Of a stretch of DNA of 39,749 bases, positions 8,251 through 15,935 are shown piece by piece (position 1 is the stretch's first letter; every line of letters starts with the position of its first letter). The position numbers and the translations under genes were made by a program. The notes beneath the pieces are model-generated. The model was not told where the DNA came from and did no database searches. It saw only the letters and a list, made by a program, of their open reading frames with translations. Source of the stretch: Clostridia bacterium (lineage in GTDB: Bacteria; Bacillota; Clostridia; Christensenellales; CAG-138); contig JAUNBP010000012.1 in assembly GCA_030526995.1 (NCBI GenBank), positions 1 through 39,749 on the forward strand, read 5' to 3'.

Positions 8251-9084
8251 ATGAAAAGGCTGCGGCTCCCGATAATTGCGCTCATGCTTTGCATGGCTCT
8301 GTGCGCCTGTTCAAACACTCGGCAGGAGGATAAGGCGTTGGACTTTATTACTGCACTTCCGTCCGTTCAAGCCGACACCGCATTGCCGCTACAGGAGCCT
8401 GACACGCCAAAGCCCATCGCATTTGAAACAAGCGAGCCCGAGCCGAGCGCACTTGTAACGGCTGAGCCCGAAATAATTGAGCTTATCTACCCGTTTGAGG
8501 ATGCGGAGGGGCGCATTCACCATAGGATATACATAAACGGTGAGCTGGTGGAGACGGCTCATGACGCCTACACCTACCCGAGCGAACCGAACGGCGCCTA
8601 CTATCCCATCGTGGAGATATTGGAGCATTTGGGCGTTGAGTGCCTTTTTGACGAGCATTTGGAGGCTCTGACAACTCGAGTGAACGGGCAGGTCATAACC
8701 TGTAAGACCGACAAGAGCGATATAGTCATTGGCAGCGTTACTCTTGGCGGCACCTCGCCGGAGTATATCGACGGCTGCTTTTATGTGCCGAGCTACACCT
8801 TTATGCGGCTGTTAGACGCCGTAGTGGACTTTACTCCCGACAGAAGCGGCGTTACCATCTCAACGGATATAACCATAGATGCTGAAAACTCCGGCACAAG
8901 GGGGCTTTCCATATCCACCGCCGCCATTTCCGACTTGGGCGAATCGCTCTACTCCGGTGCGCAGGCTTGCCCGACCTGCGGAGGTACGGGGCGTGCCATA
9001 TGCACCTCGTGTTCCGGCACCGGCAGCCCGACACAGTACGTTCAGGTGTATGACCCCGTCTGCGGTGGCAGCGGCAAAAGGTAA
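8251..9084 (+). CDS. Lipoprotein paralogue with shortened CxxCxGxG tail
   Basis: The protein is 277 residues. The signal peptide ends in an ALCAC lipobox. A Thr/Glu/Pro linker and a stalk-like domain closely match the gene at 3365 (INGELVETAHDAY, YPIVEILEHLGVE, GCFYVPSYTF). The C-terminus has two full CxxCxGxG motifs (CPTCGGTG, CTSCSGTG) and then YDPV joined directly to CGGSG. In the paralogue about 30 residues lie between these points, so this copy may have lost an internal segment that included one motif. ATG 8251 is preferred to GTG 8242, which lies inside the GGAGGTGA ribosome site. Confidence 0.85.
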   Translation: MKRLRLPIIALMLCMALCACSNTRQEDKALDFITALPSVQADTALPLQEPDTPKPIAFETSEPEPSALVTAEPEIIELIYPFEDAEGRIHHRIYINGELVETAHDAYTYPSEPNGAYYPIVEILEHLGVECLFDEHLEALTTRVNGQVITCKTDKSDIVIGSVTLGGTSPEYIDGCFYVPSYTFMRLLDAVVDFTPDRSGVTISTDITIDAENSGTRGLSISTAAISDLGESLYSGAQACPTCGGTGRAICTSCSGTGSPTQYVQVYDPVCGGSGKR

Positions 9085-9113
9085 GTTAACAAAAAAATAA
9101 ACGGAGGTAACAA

Positions 9114-9827
9114 ATGAAAAGGATTTTAATTGTATTTATGGCATTGATACTCTGTGTGGGAGCTATGACTTCCTGTTCAACGCCCTCGTCCGAATCGGAG
9201 GCGCCGACCCTGCAGCCCGAAACGGAGGAGCCTGCGGCTGTGCCTGCAACGGAGGAGCCAACCGCAGAGCCTGACATAGACGAGCCCACGGCCGTACCCG
9301 CAACGGAGGAGCCAACCGCAGAGCCCGTAACAGCGGAGCCCACGGCTATGCCTGCCATGGAGGTTTCAAGCTCTGCCATCGCAGACGGGGTGTTGTCCGA
9401 CGAATACGGGATGCGAGGCTCTCAACTGTCCAACGGGATACCCACCCTATCCCCGCCGCTTACGGTTAGCTACATCCCCGAGGGAACGGTGGCGTTAGCG
9501 GTGACGGTCATAGACCCTGACGGCGGAGATTGGGTTCACTGGCTCTGCTGCTTTGAAATTGACGGTGAAAACACCGTTGAACTGCCAAAGGACGCAAGCA
9601 TAACCGAGGCTGCAACCCTCACGCAGGGCAGAAACGATTTTGGAACCATAGGCTACGGCGGCCCCACTCCGCCAAGCGGGGTGCATAGATATGTATTCAC
9701 CGTCTACGCCCTTTCGGAGATTCCGAAGCTGGAAGAGGGCTTTGATCTAAATGCGCTGACAACCCAACTTGCAATATCGGGCACGGTTCTGTCCGAGGCC
9801 ACGGTTACGGGAACCTATGCGCATTAA
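9114..9827 (+). CDS. Lipoprotein with YbhB/YbcL (PEBP, Raf-kinase-inhibitor-like) domain
   Basis: The protein is 237 residues. A signal peptide with lipobox (AMTSC) leads into a Glu/Pro/Thr repeat linker. Residues of about 88-237 match the YbhB/YbcL family: AVTVIDPDGGDWVHW near the ligand pocket, then GYGGPTPPSGVHRYVFTVYAL, the family hallmark GxxPPxGxHRY. Proteins of this family bind small anionic ligands, and bacterial members rarely have a known function. The lipid anchor puts this one outside the membrane. The ribosome site GGAGG precedes ATG 9114. Confidence 0.85.
   Translation: MKRILIVFMALILCVGAMTSCSTPSSESEAPTLQPETEEPAAVPATEEPTAEPDIDEPTAVPATEEPTAEPVTAEPTAMPAMEVSSSAIADGVLSDEYGMRGSQLSNGIPTLSPPLTVSYIPEGTVALAVTVIDPDGGDWVHWLCCFEIDGENTVELPKDASITEAATLTQGRNDFGTIGYGGPTPPSGVHRYVFTVYALSEIPKLEEGFDLNALTTQLAISGTVLSEATVTGTYAH
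9246..9325 (+). repeat. 54-base periodic repeat in the lipoprotein linker
   Basis: The 26 bases at 9246-9271 recur exactly at 9300-9325. They encode an acidic ATEEPTAEP unit with an 18-residue period. This is a spacer between the lipid anchor and the PEBP domain. Confidence 0.75.
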
Positions 9828-9895
9828 GAACGGAGTTCATCGAAAAGGAGCGATTAGCAGCATAAAACACCTCTTTAGGTTTTTTTAAGAAACTA

Positions 9896-9924
9896 TTGAC
9901 AATTTCGACAATATTCTATAAAAT
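9896..9924 (+). promoter_or_regulatory. Sigma-A promoter
   Basis: TTGACA at 9896-9901 is followed after 17 bases by TAAAAT at 9919-9924. The -35 box is perfect and the -10 box matches five of six positions. It faces the gene at 10368, about 440 bases downstream, and could drive 10368-19780. Confidence 0.65.
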
Positions 9925-10032
9925 TTAATACAGTGGTACTCTAAAATGCCCAATGCGTCAGGGGGATTATGGCGACGAGAATAATGAGGAAGGAGGGTTT
10001 GAGCGTAAGCGGCATCAAGACGGGGTTTAATC

Positions 10033-10084
10033 GATGCTGAAAAAGTGGGCTTTATTTGGGCGATTGCGGATAGCTTGACTGTCC
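10033..10084 (+). pseudogene. Possible remnant of a type I methylase (HsdM-like) N-terminus
   Basis: One frame reads DAEKVGFIWAIADSL, which resembles the FIW-IAD-L segment near the start of HsdM-type methylases. The frame then degenerates and no further homology is visible. The match is only about 15 residues, so chance is a real possibility. Confidence 0.2.
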
Positions 10085-10133
10085 TGCGCACCAAAGCCTC
10101 TCTTTCTCAAGAAGGACTTACAAACCTACAATC

Positions 10134-10184
10134 CCACGGAAAGAAGGACACGCAAGCCGTGTACAAGCACGTTTCTTTCCATGG
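10134..10184. repeat. Nested inverted repeat upstream of 10368
   Basis: Arms 10134-10145 and 10173-10184 pair at 11 of 12 positions (core GGAAAGAA/TTCTTTCC). Inside them ACACG (10148-10152) pairs with CGTGT (10158-10162). The element lies between the promoter and the next gene and could fold in the leader RNA. There is no run of T directly after it, so a simple terminator is unlikely. Confidence 0.5.
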
Positions 10185-10367
10185 TTTTTGTTCTTTAATT
10201 ACAAGCAAAAAACTCATAAATTGATGCGAAGTCTTTCATTGTTTCCAAGCGAGTTGCAGTGTTCAAGCAGCGATAGGGTCTAACAACATCTCAAATGATG
10301 ATAGCTCGGCTGAACCTCTGCCGCCCCGTGGAATGTGTTTGCCGAATTGAAAATTTAGGGAGGTATT

Positions 10368-11444
10368 ATGACTGATATATTTGAAAACCCGAACAACTAT
10401 GAAAATCCCGCAGGCACCGAAACCAAGCTGACTTGCCCGAACTGCGGATTTGAATTGGACGCAGGGCAGGAGTTCTGCCACAAGTGCGGGTGCAGAACCG
10501 CCTTAGCTTATGAGATAAGCGACAGCATCGAGGCCTTTAATTTTGCGCTGCAGGAGAAGAAAAAAGGTAAGAAAAAGAAAACGCTCATCATTATCGCCAT
10601 CGTCTTGGTCGTTCTCGTTGTAGGAGGCGTAGCGGGTTATTTTCTGTACTTCGAGCCAAATTCAAGATATGCGGAGGCGCTTGAGCTGTATGAAAACAAG
10701 GAATACGAGGAGGCTGCCGCCATCTTTACTGAACTCGGCGGCTTTAAGGACAGTGAAGCCCGTGCCGAATCCTGCGATAATGCCATAAAACAGGAAAAGT
10801 ATGATGCTGCCATAGCCAAGGCAAGCGATGAGGGCAAATACGGCGAGGCAATCGAAATTCTCACCGAACTCGGAGACTTTTTGGACAGCGAGGAGAAGAT
10901 AGCGGAATATGAAGCCGATTATTTTGAAGCTCTTCAATATACTTACGCTTTTATCCAACGAGGATATTTTATGGATTTTGGAATTACGCTATGTGTCATC
11001 GTAGTATTGAATGATGTGGATACTTACAATGTGTCCTCCTCCATAGCCCTCTCCCACCTATACGAAGGCACCTCTTACTCCACTTATTATTACAACAGTT
11101 TATTCGACAACGGCTATGCAACCGTGGTCAGCAGCAGCGCCGCCGAAGAGTTCGTTTCTCTCTTGGATGCAACCGCAGCATACAATCTTTATATAATTTC
11201 GGCGATGGAGCTTTTGGCAAATCCGCCTGAAAGATATGAGGCTCTGTATGAAGCGTTAACCGCTGTGTATGACGCATATGCGGAATATCATTCCTTTGCG
11301 AATACAAGCACGAGCCTATCCTCTTCAGCCTATATATCGGATGTGCTCAAATACACCGAAGCAATCGATGTTGCTAATACGGAGATTTTGAGTTTAGACG
11401 AGCGTATCGATGATATATACGAAGAGGCAGACGAGTCGAATTAG
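10368..11444 (+). CDS. Zinc-ribbon, TM, TPR-like repeat protein
   Basis: The protein is 358 residues. A zinc ribbon uses C23/C26/C37/C40. A very basic stretch (KKKGKKKK) precedes a TM helix at about 72-94, so the C-terminal part is predicted outside. Two TPR-like units follow (NKEYEEAAAIFTELGGF and EGKYGEAIEILTELGDF). Beyond residue 185 there is an unrecognised Tyr/Ser-rich helical domain of about 170 residues. The plan matches the gene at 6864. It ends 30 bases before the RING gene, so it is probably transcribed with the ubiquitin-like set. The ribosome site GGGAGG precedes ATG 10368. Confidence 0.85.
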   Translation: MTDIFENPNNYENPAGTETKLTCPNCGFELDAGQEFCHKCGCRTALAYEISDSIEAFNFALQEKKKGKKKKTLIIIAIVLVVLVVGGVAGYFLYFEPNSRYAEALELYENKEYEEAAAIFTELGGFKDSEARAESCDNAIKQEKYDAAIAKASDEGKYGEAIEILTELGDFLDSEEKIAEYEADYFEALQYTYAFIQRGYFMDFGITLCVIVVLNDVDTYNVSSSIALSHLYEGTSYSTYYYNSLFDNGYATVVSSSAAEEFVSLLDATAAYNLYIISAMELLANPPERYEALYEALTAVYDAYAEYHSFANTSTSLSSSAYISDVLKYTEAIDVANTEILSLDERIDDIYEEADESN

Positions 11445-11474
11445 AACTTATAAATAAAAGGAGAGGAGCTTCTA

Positions 11475-12452
11475 TTGTCAGTGGAAAATTATATCGGAAA
11501 AATCTGTCCGTTCTGCAGAACGGAAATCAAGGAGGAGGACACCGTGAGGGTCTGTCCTTCCTGTGACATCGCTCACCATGAGGGCTGTTGGGAGGAAAAT
11601 AAGGGCTGCACGACCTTTGGCTGCTCCGGACAGCACCATCGGGAGCAAAATGCGAGCCAAGTTGTGACCTGCACCAACTGCGGTGCGCCCTTGGGTGAGG
11701 ATCAGGACTTTTGCCCCAAATGCGGGATGCGGAAAACCGTGCCTCAAACTCAAAAAAGTTTTTGCATCAACTGCGGCGTTGAGCTTCAGGAGGGGCAGGA
11801 CTTCTGCCCCAAGTGCGGGCATCGAGCGGGAACGGCAGCCCCCGTTGCGGCGAATGCCGCTGCTATAAATCAGTTCAACGATAGCCTCACCAATAAAAAG
11901 AAAAAATCCAAGGCAATACCCATCGTCATTGCCGTAGTTCTCGTAGTTGCGGCGCTGATATGCGTGTTTGCAATAAAGGCTGCAAACGAAAAAAAGGCAG
12001 AAAAGGCCAGGGAGGAATATATCGAAAACGTCGAGGAATTCTTAGCACTTTCTCTCACCGCTGGCTCTAACCTTGAGGACATTGCTGATACCATTCAGGA
12101 ATACTGGTATGAGAACATTTGGGAAGATAAGCACGGCTCTGACATTAACGATGCAATTCTTTATGCAATGATTGATAAAGCGGATGAGATTAGTGAGGCA
12201 GAAACCTATGACTCTCAAATGAAATCGTTGTACTCTCAAATCAAGAGTGTTCCCGACGATATAGCCGATGAGGATGTTAGAGAAATTGAGGATATTTGTG
12301 ATGCGGTGAAAGACCTCTACAACGTCTATACGGATTTCTATGCCTTGGCTACCGATCCGTCCGGAAGCTATAATTCTTACAGTGCGAGCAACAGCGATAC
12401 CACCGATGAGTTTCTCTCGTGCTATCGTGCTTTGGACAACTTACTTGATTAA
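11475..12452 (+). CDS. Prokaryotic RING-type protein with two zinc ribbons and a TM helix
   Basis: The protein is 325 residues, from a TTG start with GAGGAG six bases upstream; GTG 11481 is an alternative. Residues 11-50 form a binuclear treble-clef (RING-like) set: C11, C14, C27, C30, H34/H35, C38, C45, C50. This matches bacterial 'Prok-RING' domains that Aravind and co-workers linked to ubiquitin-like operons. Two zinc ribbons follow (66-83, 97-114), then a TM helix at 147-168 and an acidic extracytoplasmic region with no known motif. RING domains usually bring a charged E2 to its target, so an E3-like role is inferred. It sits directly before the Ubl and E1 genes and shares exact Cys spacing with 17856. 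Confidence 0.85.
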   Translation: MSVENYIGKICPFCRTEIKEEDTVRVCPSCDIAHHEGCWEENKGCTTFGCSGQHHREQNASQVVTCTNCGAPLGEDQDFCPKCGMRKTVPQTQKSFCINCGVELQEGQDFCPKCGHRAGTAAPVAANAAAINQFNDSLTNKKKKSKAIPIVIAVVLVVAALICVFAIKAANEKKAEKAREEYIENVEEFLALSLTAGSNLEDIADTIQEYWYENIWEDKHGSDINDAILYAMIDKADEISEAETYDSQMKSLYSQIKSVPDDIADEDVREIEDICDAVKDLYNVYTDFYALATDPSGSYNSYSASNSDTTDEFLSCYRALDNLLD

Positions 12453-12479
12453 CACTTAAACAAAGGAGGATATGACTAA

Positions 12480-12767
12480 ATGGGAAGAGTAAATGTAATT
12501 ATCGTTGATGCAACGGGGAACAAGGAACAGAAGGTGGGCCTGCCGGATGATATCAAATGCGGGGTCATCATGGTTAAGCTCGTTGAAAAGATTAAACTCC
12601 CTTCCGTAGGACCGGATGGGAACCCAATAAGCTACAAGTTTATCCACAAGGTGACCGGCCGCCAGCTTTTGGAGGCGCAGACCCTCGGCGATGCCGGAGT
12701 TAGGGACGGCGACGTGTTGAGGCTTCAGCCTGAAATTACGGCGGGCGGTTCGGTTTATGGAAAATAG
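12480..12767 (+). CDS. Ubiquitin-like protein (YukD-like beta-grasp) with near-terminal Gly-Gly
   Basis: The protein is 95 residues. It begins with a strand (VNVIIVDATGN), has a helix (IMVKLVEKIKLP), and later strands typical of the beta-grasp fold (SYKFIHKVTGRQLLEAQTL, then DGDVLRLQPEI). The pattern is closest to YukD-type ubiquitin-like proteins of Firmicutes. Gly89-Gly90 is followed by five residues (SVYGK). Ubiquitin-like proteins need an exposed Gly-Gly to be activated by an E1, so removal of this tail by one of the JAMM peptidases encoded nearby would be expected. The end of the gene overlaps the E1 start by 11 bases, suggesting coupled translation. The ribosome site is AAAGGAGG. Confidence 0.85.
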   Translation: MGRVNVIIVDATGNKEQKVGLPDDIKCGVIMVKLVEKIKLPSVGPDGNPISYKFIHKVTGRQLLEAQTLGDAGVRDGDVLRLQPEITAGGSVYGK

Positions 12768-13941
12768 CTTTGAGCTCCTCTCCACCGACTTTGAAGAGGA
12801 CCGATACAGCAGGTTGCGCCTAATCCCTTGGTGGGAGCAGGAACGCTTATCCAAGGCTGCAATCATGGTCGTCGGCGCAGGAGCAATCGGTAACGAGCTT
12901 ATCAAAGACCTTGCGCTCCTCGGTATAGGGCGGATTCTCATAATCGATATGGACAGGATTGAAAGCACGAACCTGACCCGCTCCGTCCTCTATCGGGCGA
13001 AGGATGTTGGAAGGTATAAGGCGGAGGTCGCTGCCGAACGAGCCCGTGAGATGAATCCGGATGTCAAGGCCAAGGCCTTTAACGCCAACATTATCGACGA
13101 TGTGGGGCTTGGCGTGTTTCGCAGAATGGACGTAGTCCTCGGCGGACTGGACAATCGGGAGGCGAGGCTTGCAATCAATCAGGCCTGCTACAAGGTCAAT
13201 CGCCCGTGGATAGACGGCGCCATCGAGGTGCTCAACGGCTTTGCACGGGTTTTCACCCCGCCGAACGGGGCTTGTTATGAGTGTACTATGACGGAGACGG
13301 ACTGGAGGCTCATCAACAAGCGAAAGTCCTGCGCCCTGCTCACCCAAGAGCAGATGGCGGAGGGGAAGATTCCGACTACCCCTACCTCCTCGGCAATAAT
13401 TGCCGGCGTTCAGGTTCAGGAGATGCTAAAGCTCCTGCACGGCGACCGTGAGCTGCCTACGCTTTCGGGCAAGTGTTACGTGTTCAACGGCTTAACCCAC
13501 GACTCCTACGTTGTTGAGTATCAAAGGAAGCCCGACTGCATGAGCCACGATACCTATGAAAGCATAATCGAAAAACCGTGGTCGGTCAAGGGCATTACGC
13601 TTGAAGCCGTGCTGACCGAGCTTCGCAGCGAACTCGGCGAAAAAGCCGTCCTTGATTTTGACAGGGAGATTGCCACCACCGCAAGATGTTCCTGCGGGGA
13701 AAGCAGGGAGCTTTTCACTCCGGTTCACAAGATGAACGGAACCATGCTGACCTGCCCGAAGTGTAACGCCCGCATGAGCTTTGACAGCATCCATTCCTTA
13801 AGGGGCGATGAGGACTTTCTGCACAAGACGCCCTATGAGATAGGCATTCCCCCGCTGCACATCGTTATCGGAAGGGTTGGAATGAACGCCGCTTGCTATG
13901 AGTTTTCCGCCGATGCGATGGAGATTTTTGAAAATTTATAA
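12757..13941 (+). CDS. E1-like ubiquitin-activating enzyme (ThiF/MoeB/UBA family)
   Basis: The protein is 394 residues. The nucleotide loop is G40-A-G-A-I-G45, followed by D64 (ribose contact), the NLTR motif with R75, and D132 in GGLDNREAR. A CYEC pair (173/176) and KSC192ALL correspond to the zinc Cys pair and the probable catalytic Cys of eukaryotic E1 enzymes (UBA3-like order, followed by TPTSSAIIAG). It should adenylate the C-terminal Gly of the Ubl and form a thioester. An extra zinc-ribbon-like insert (C311/C313 and C333/C336) lies in the C-terminal region, which is not standard. It overlaps the Ubl gene upstream and is 15 bases before the E2 gene. Confidence 0.92.
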   Translation: MENSFELLSTDFEEDRYSRLRLIPWWEQERLSKAAIMVVGAGAIGNELIKDLALLGIGRILIIDMDRIESTNLTRSVLYRAKDVGRYKAEVAAERAREMNPDVKAKAFNANIIDDVGLGVFRRMDVVLGGLDNREARLAINQACYKVNRPWIDGAIEVLNGFARVFTPPNGACYECTMTETDWRLINKRKSCALLTQEQMAEGKIPTTPTSSAIIAGVQVQEMLKLLHGDRELPTLSGKCYVFNGLTHDSYVVEYQRKPDCMSHDTYESIIEKPWSVKGITLEAVLTELRSELGEKAVLDFDREIATTARCSCGESRELFTPVHKMNGTMLTCPKCNARMSFDSIHSLRGDEDFLHKTPYEIGIPPLHIVIGRVGMNAACYEFSADAMEIFENL

Positions 13942-13956
13942 AGGAGAATAACTTAA

Positions 13957-15909
13957 ATGACTGCGAGAATGAGACGACTTGCTTCGGACTATATGCAGGT
14001 CAAAAAGGACTTTGCCGCTCACAAAAACATTATCGTTACCCCTATCGGTGATGAACCGCCGGAGAAGTATCATGTTACGTATTTTGTAAACGGCATCTAC
14101 CTGCTGCCCGACGGCAGAATTGAAACCTTGGGTCGGCATGAGATTGAAATTATCCTCCATGCGGACTATCCCCGCTATAAGCCCATCTGTAAGATTCTAA
14201 CGCCTATCTGGCATCCGAACTTTCGCGACGATCAAATCTGCATAGGCGATATTTGGGGCGCGGGAGAATCGCTGAGCGATATAATCATCAACATCGGGGA
14301 TATGATTCAGTATAAGTCTTGGAACTCATACAGTCCCCTGTCCGCCGACGCCGCACAGTGGGCGATGGATAACAAACACCTGTTTCCGGTCGGCAACGTT
14401 GACCTGTACATCGCCGATTATGCCTCCTCTAAGGAGGTTGTCGAAATAGATTTGTTCGGTGATGAGGGCGAAATCTCCGAGGCGCAGAGTCCTCGGGTTC
14501 AATCCGCAAACTATGGCAGCAATCTTCAGGGCAACAACTACGCCAACGAGGTTCAGGGCAACGGCTATGGCAATAATTTTCAGGGCAACGGCTATGCCAC
14601 CGAGCCGCTCACCCAAGATGAATATGGGAACGATTTTGAAATCACTGCCGAGGAGCTTGAGGGAATCGAGTTCGTGCCCACCGCTCAAAGGATGCAGACG
14701 GTGTCCCACGGCGGATTTGTCAAAGGCAGGAAGGTCAATTTTAAGACCATCCTCATAAAGGGCTTGCTTTGGGCATTTATCGGGGCGTGTCTGGGCTTTG
14801 GCGTGTCGGAATTGACGGATAAAAATATTACAAGCACCAAATCCGCTGCAAAGTTGAGCGGGCACAGTGAGCTTTTGGACTTCTACGAATATCAGGAAAA
14901 GGCCGATGCGGAGTATGAAAAGTTTGAGACCGAGTTTGAACGGTGGTGCCGCAAGAACAACAAGCTCCCCGATACCGAGGAAGCGTTATCCGCCTATTTT
15001 TACAGCGGCGATATGTCCGCAGACGCCGAGGAGGCCTTGGACAATTACATCAACTATGACGATCTGGCCAGCTTTGAACTCTATTATGCCTATACCTATG
15101 AGTATGATGAGGACGAGGAAAAGCTGGGCGATGCCCTTGCAGCGGTAACTCGAATCTCCACCGCAATGTGGGCGGCGGTCATAGCCCTCTTTGTCGGCTT
15201 GTTCCTCGGCATCGGCGAGGGCATCTATTACGGTTCAAAGCAAAGGGCAGTCAAGTATGCGCTTATCGGGGCGGGAATCTCCGTCGTCATAGGCTTTGTC
15301 GGCGGCTACCTGGCGCAGTGGATGTATGCGGAAATGCTGTCGGACGATCCTGCCTCCTTCACGGCGGCACTCGTTCGAGGTTTGGGCTGGGCCATCATGG
15401 GGCTTGGCATCGGCGTAGCCGTAGGTCTCATCAAGCCGGAGAAGAAGCGGCTCCTGTTCTGTTCGCTCGGCGGCTTGGTGGGTGCCTTTATAGGCGGCTT
15501 CCTGTTTAACTACATAGTCGAAATCATCCCCGATGATATGGTTGCAAGGGGCGTTGCCATCGTCGTTATGGGAGTATTGATTGGAATCGGAGTCGGACTG
15601 CTTGAGCAGTTTGCAAAGGCCGCTTGGCTCAAGGTTATCCGCGGTGAGTTTGAGGGCAAGGAATACCTCGTATTTGCCGGCACTACCAGCATAGGTAATA
15701 ACAACAAAAATACCATCGTTCTTTTCAAGGACAAGCTCGTGGGCCCGCACCACTGCGATATCAAGCTCGAAGGCAGCAAATACGTCTTGACCGACTGCGG
15801 AACCCCCATGGGTACCATTGTAAACGGGCAAAAGACGGCCCGTCACGTATTGCGTCAGGGCGATGCCATTGCCATCGGCAACTCGGTACTCGTATTTAAC
15901 ACAAAATAA
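13957..15909 (+). CDS. E2 (UBC-fold) fused to six TM helices and a C-terminal FHA-like domain
   Basis: The protein is 650 residues. Residues 1-150 form an E2 domain: HPN at 86-88, catalytic Cys95 in DDQICIGDIW, then the usual long helix (LSDIIINIGDMIQY) and a NSYSPLSADAA segment like the NPDDPL region of E2 enzymes. A Gln/Gly/Asn/Tyr repeat linker follows at about 185-217. TM helices lie at about 264-283, 402-425, 434-456, 470-491, 499-523 and 527-551. Six crossings leave both ends in the cytoplasm, with an acidic loop (284-400) outside. The C-terminus (about 556-650) has an FHA pattern (SIGNNNKNTIVL, MGTIVNGQ), but key phosphothreonine contacts are replaced. The fusion predicts a conjugating enzyme fixed at the membrane. 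Confidence 0.92.
   Translation: MTARMRRLASDYMQVKKDFAAHKNIIVTPIGDEPPEKYHVTYFVNGIYLLPDGRIETLGRHEIEIILHADYPRYKPICKILTPIWHPNFRDDQICIGDIWGAGESLSDIIINIGDMIQYKSWNSYSPLSADAAQWAMDNKHLFPVGNVDLYIADYASSKEVVEIDLFGDEGEISEAQSPRVQSANYGSNLQGNNYANEVQGNGYGNNFQGNGYATEPLTQDEYGNDFEITAEELEGIEFVPTAQRMQTVSHGGFVKGRKVNFKTILIKGLLWAFIGACLGFGVSELTDKNITSTKSAAKLSGHSELLDFYEYQEKADAEYEKFETEFERWCRKNNKLPDTEEALSAYFYSGDMSADAEEALDNYINYDDLASFELYYAYTYEYDEDEEKLGDALAAVTRISTAMWAAVIALFVGLFLGIGEGIYYGSKQRAVKYALIGAGISVVIGFVGGYLAQWMYAEMLSDDPASFTAALVRGLGWAIMGLGIGVAVGLIKPEKKRLLFCSLGGLVGAFIGGFLFNYIVEIIPDDMVARGVAIVVMGVLIGIGVGLLEQFAKAAWLKVIRGEFEGKEYLVFAGTTSIGNNNKNTIVLFKDKLVGPHHCDIKLEGSKYVLTDCGTPMGTIVNGQKTARHVLRQGDAIAIGNSVLVFNTK
14521..14601 (+). 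repeat. Three tandem 27-base units in the E2 linker
   Basis: The three units each encode a nine-residue repeat with a QGN-Y core (NLQGNNYAN, EVQGNGYGN, NFQGNGYAT). It is a flexible linker between the E2 domain and the membrane part. TTCAGGGCAAC is shared by all three units. Confidence 0.8.
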
Positions 15910-15935
15910 CGCATTGTAAGGAGGCGGGCCATACC

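Larger units (their letters stand above)
9828..10367. other. 540-base gap between the two halves of the cluster
   Basis: No convincing gene is present. The gap holds a good sigma-A promoter (9896-9924), an imperfect nested inverted repeat (10134-10184), a 23-codon open frame at 9969-10040 with a purine-rich upstream stretch, and a short stretch near 10033 that reads like the start of a type I methylase. It separates the envelope gene block from the ubiquitin-like block and probably gives the latter its own promoter. Confidence 0.6.

Noticed and set aside
9969..10040. 23-codon open frame after the promoter at 9896
   Set aside because: It has a GGGGG-type upstream stretch but no recognisable sequence and no coding pattern; it could be a leader peptide but I cannot support it.
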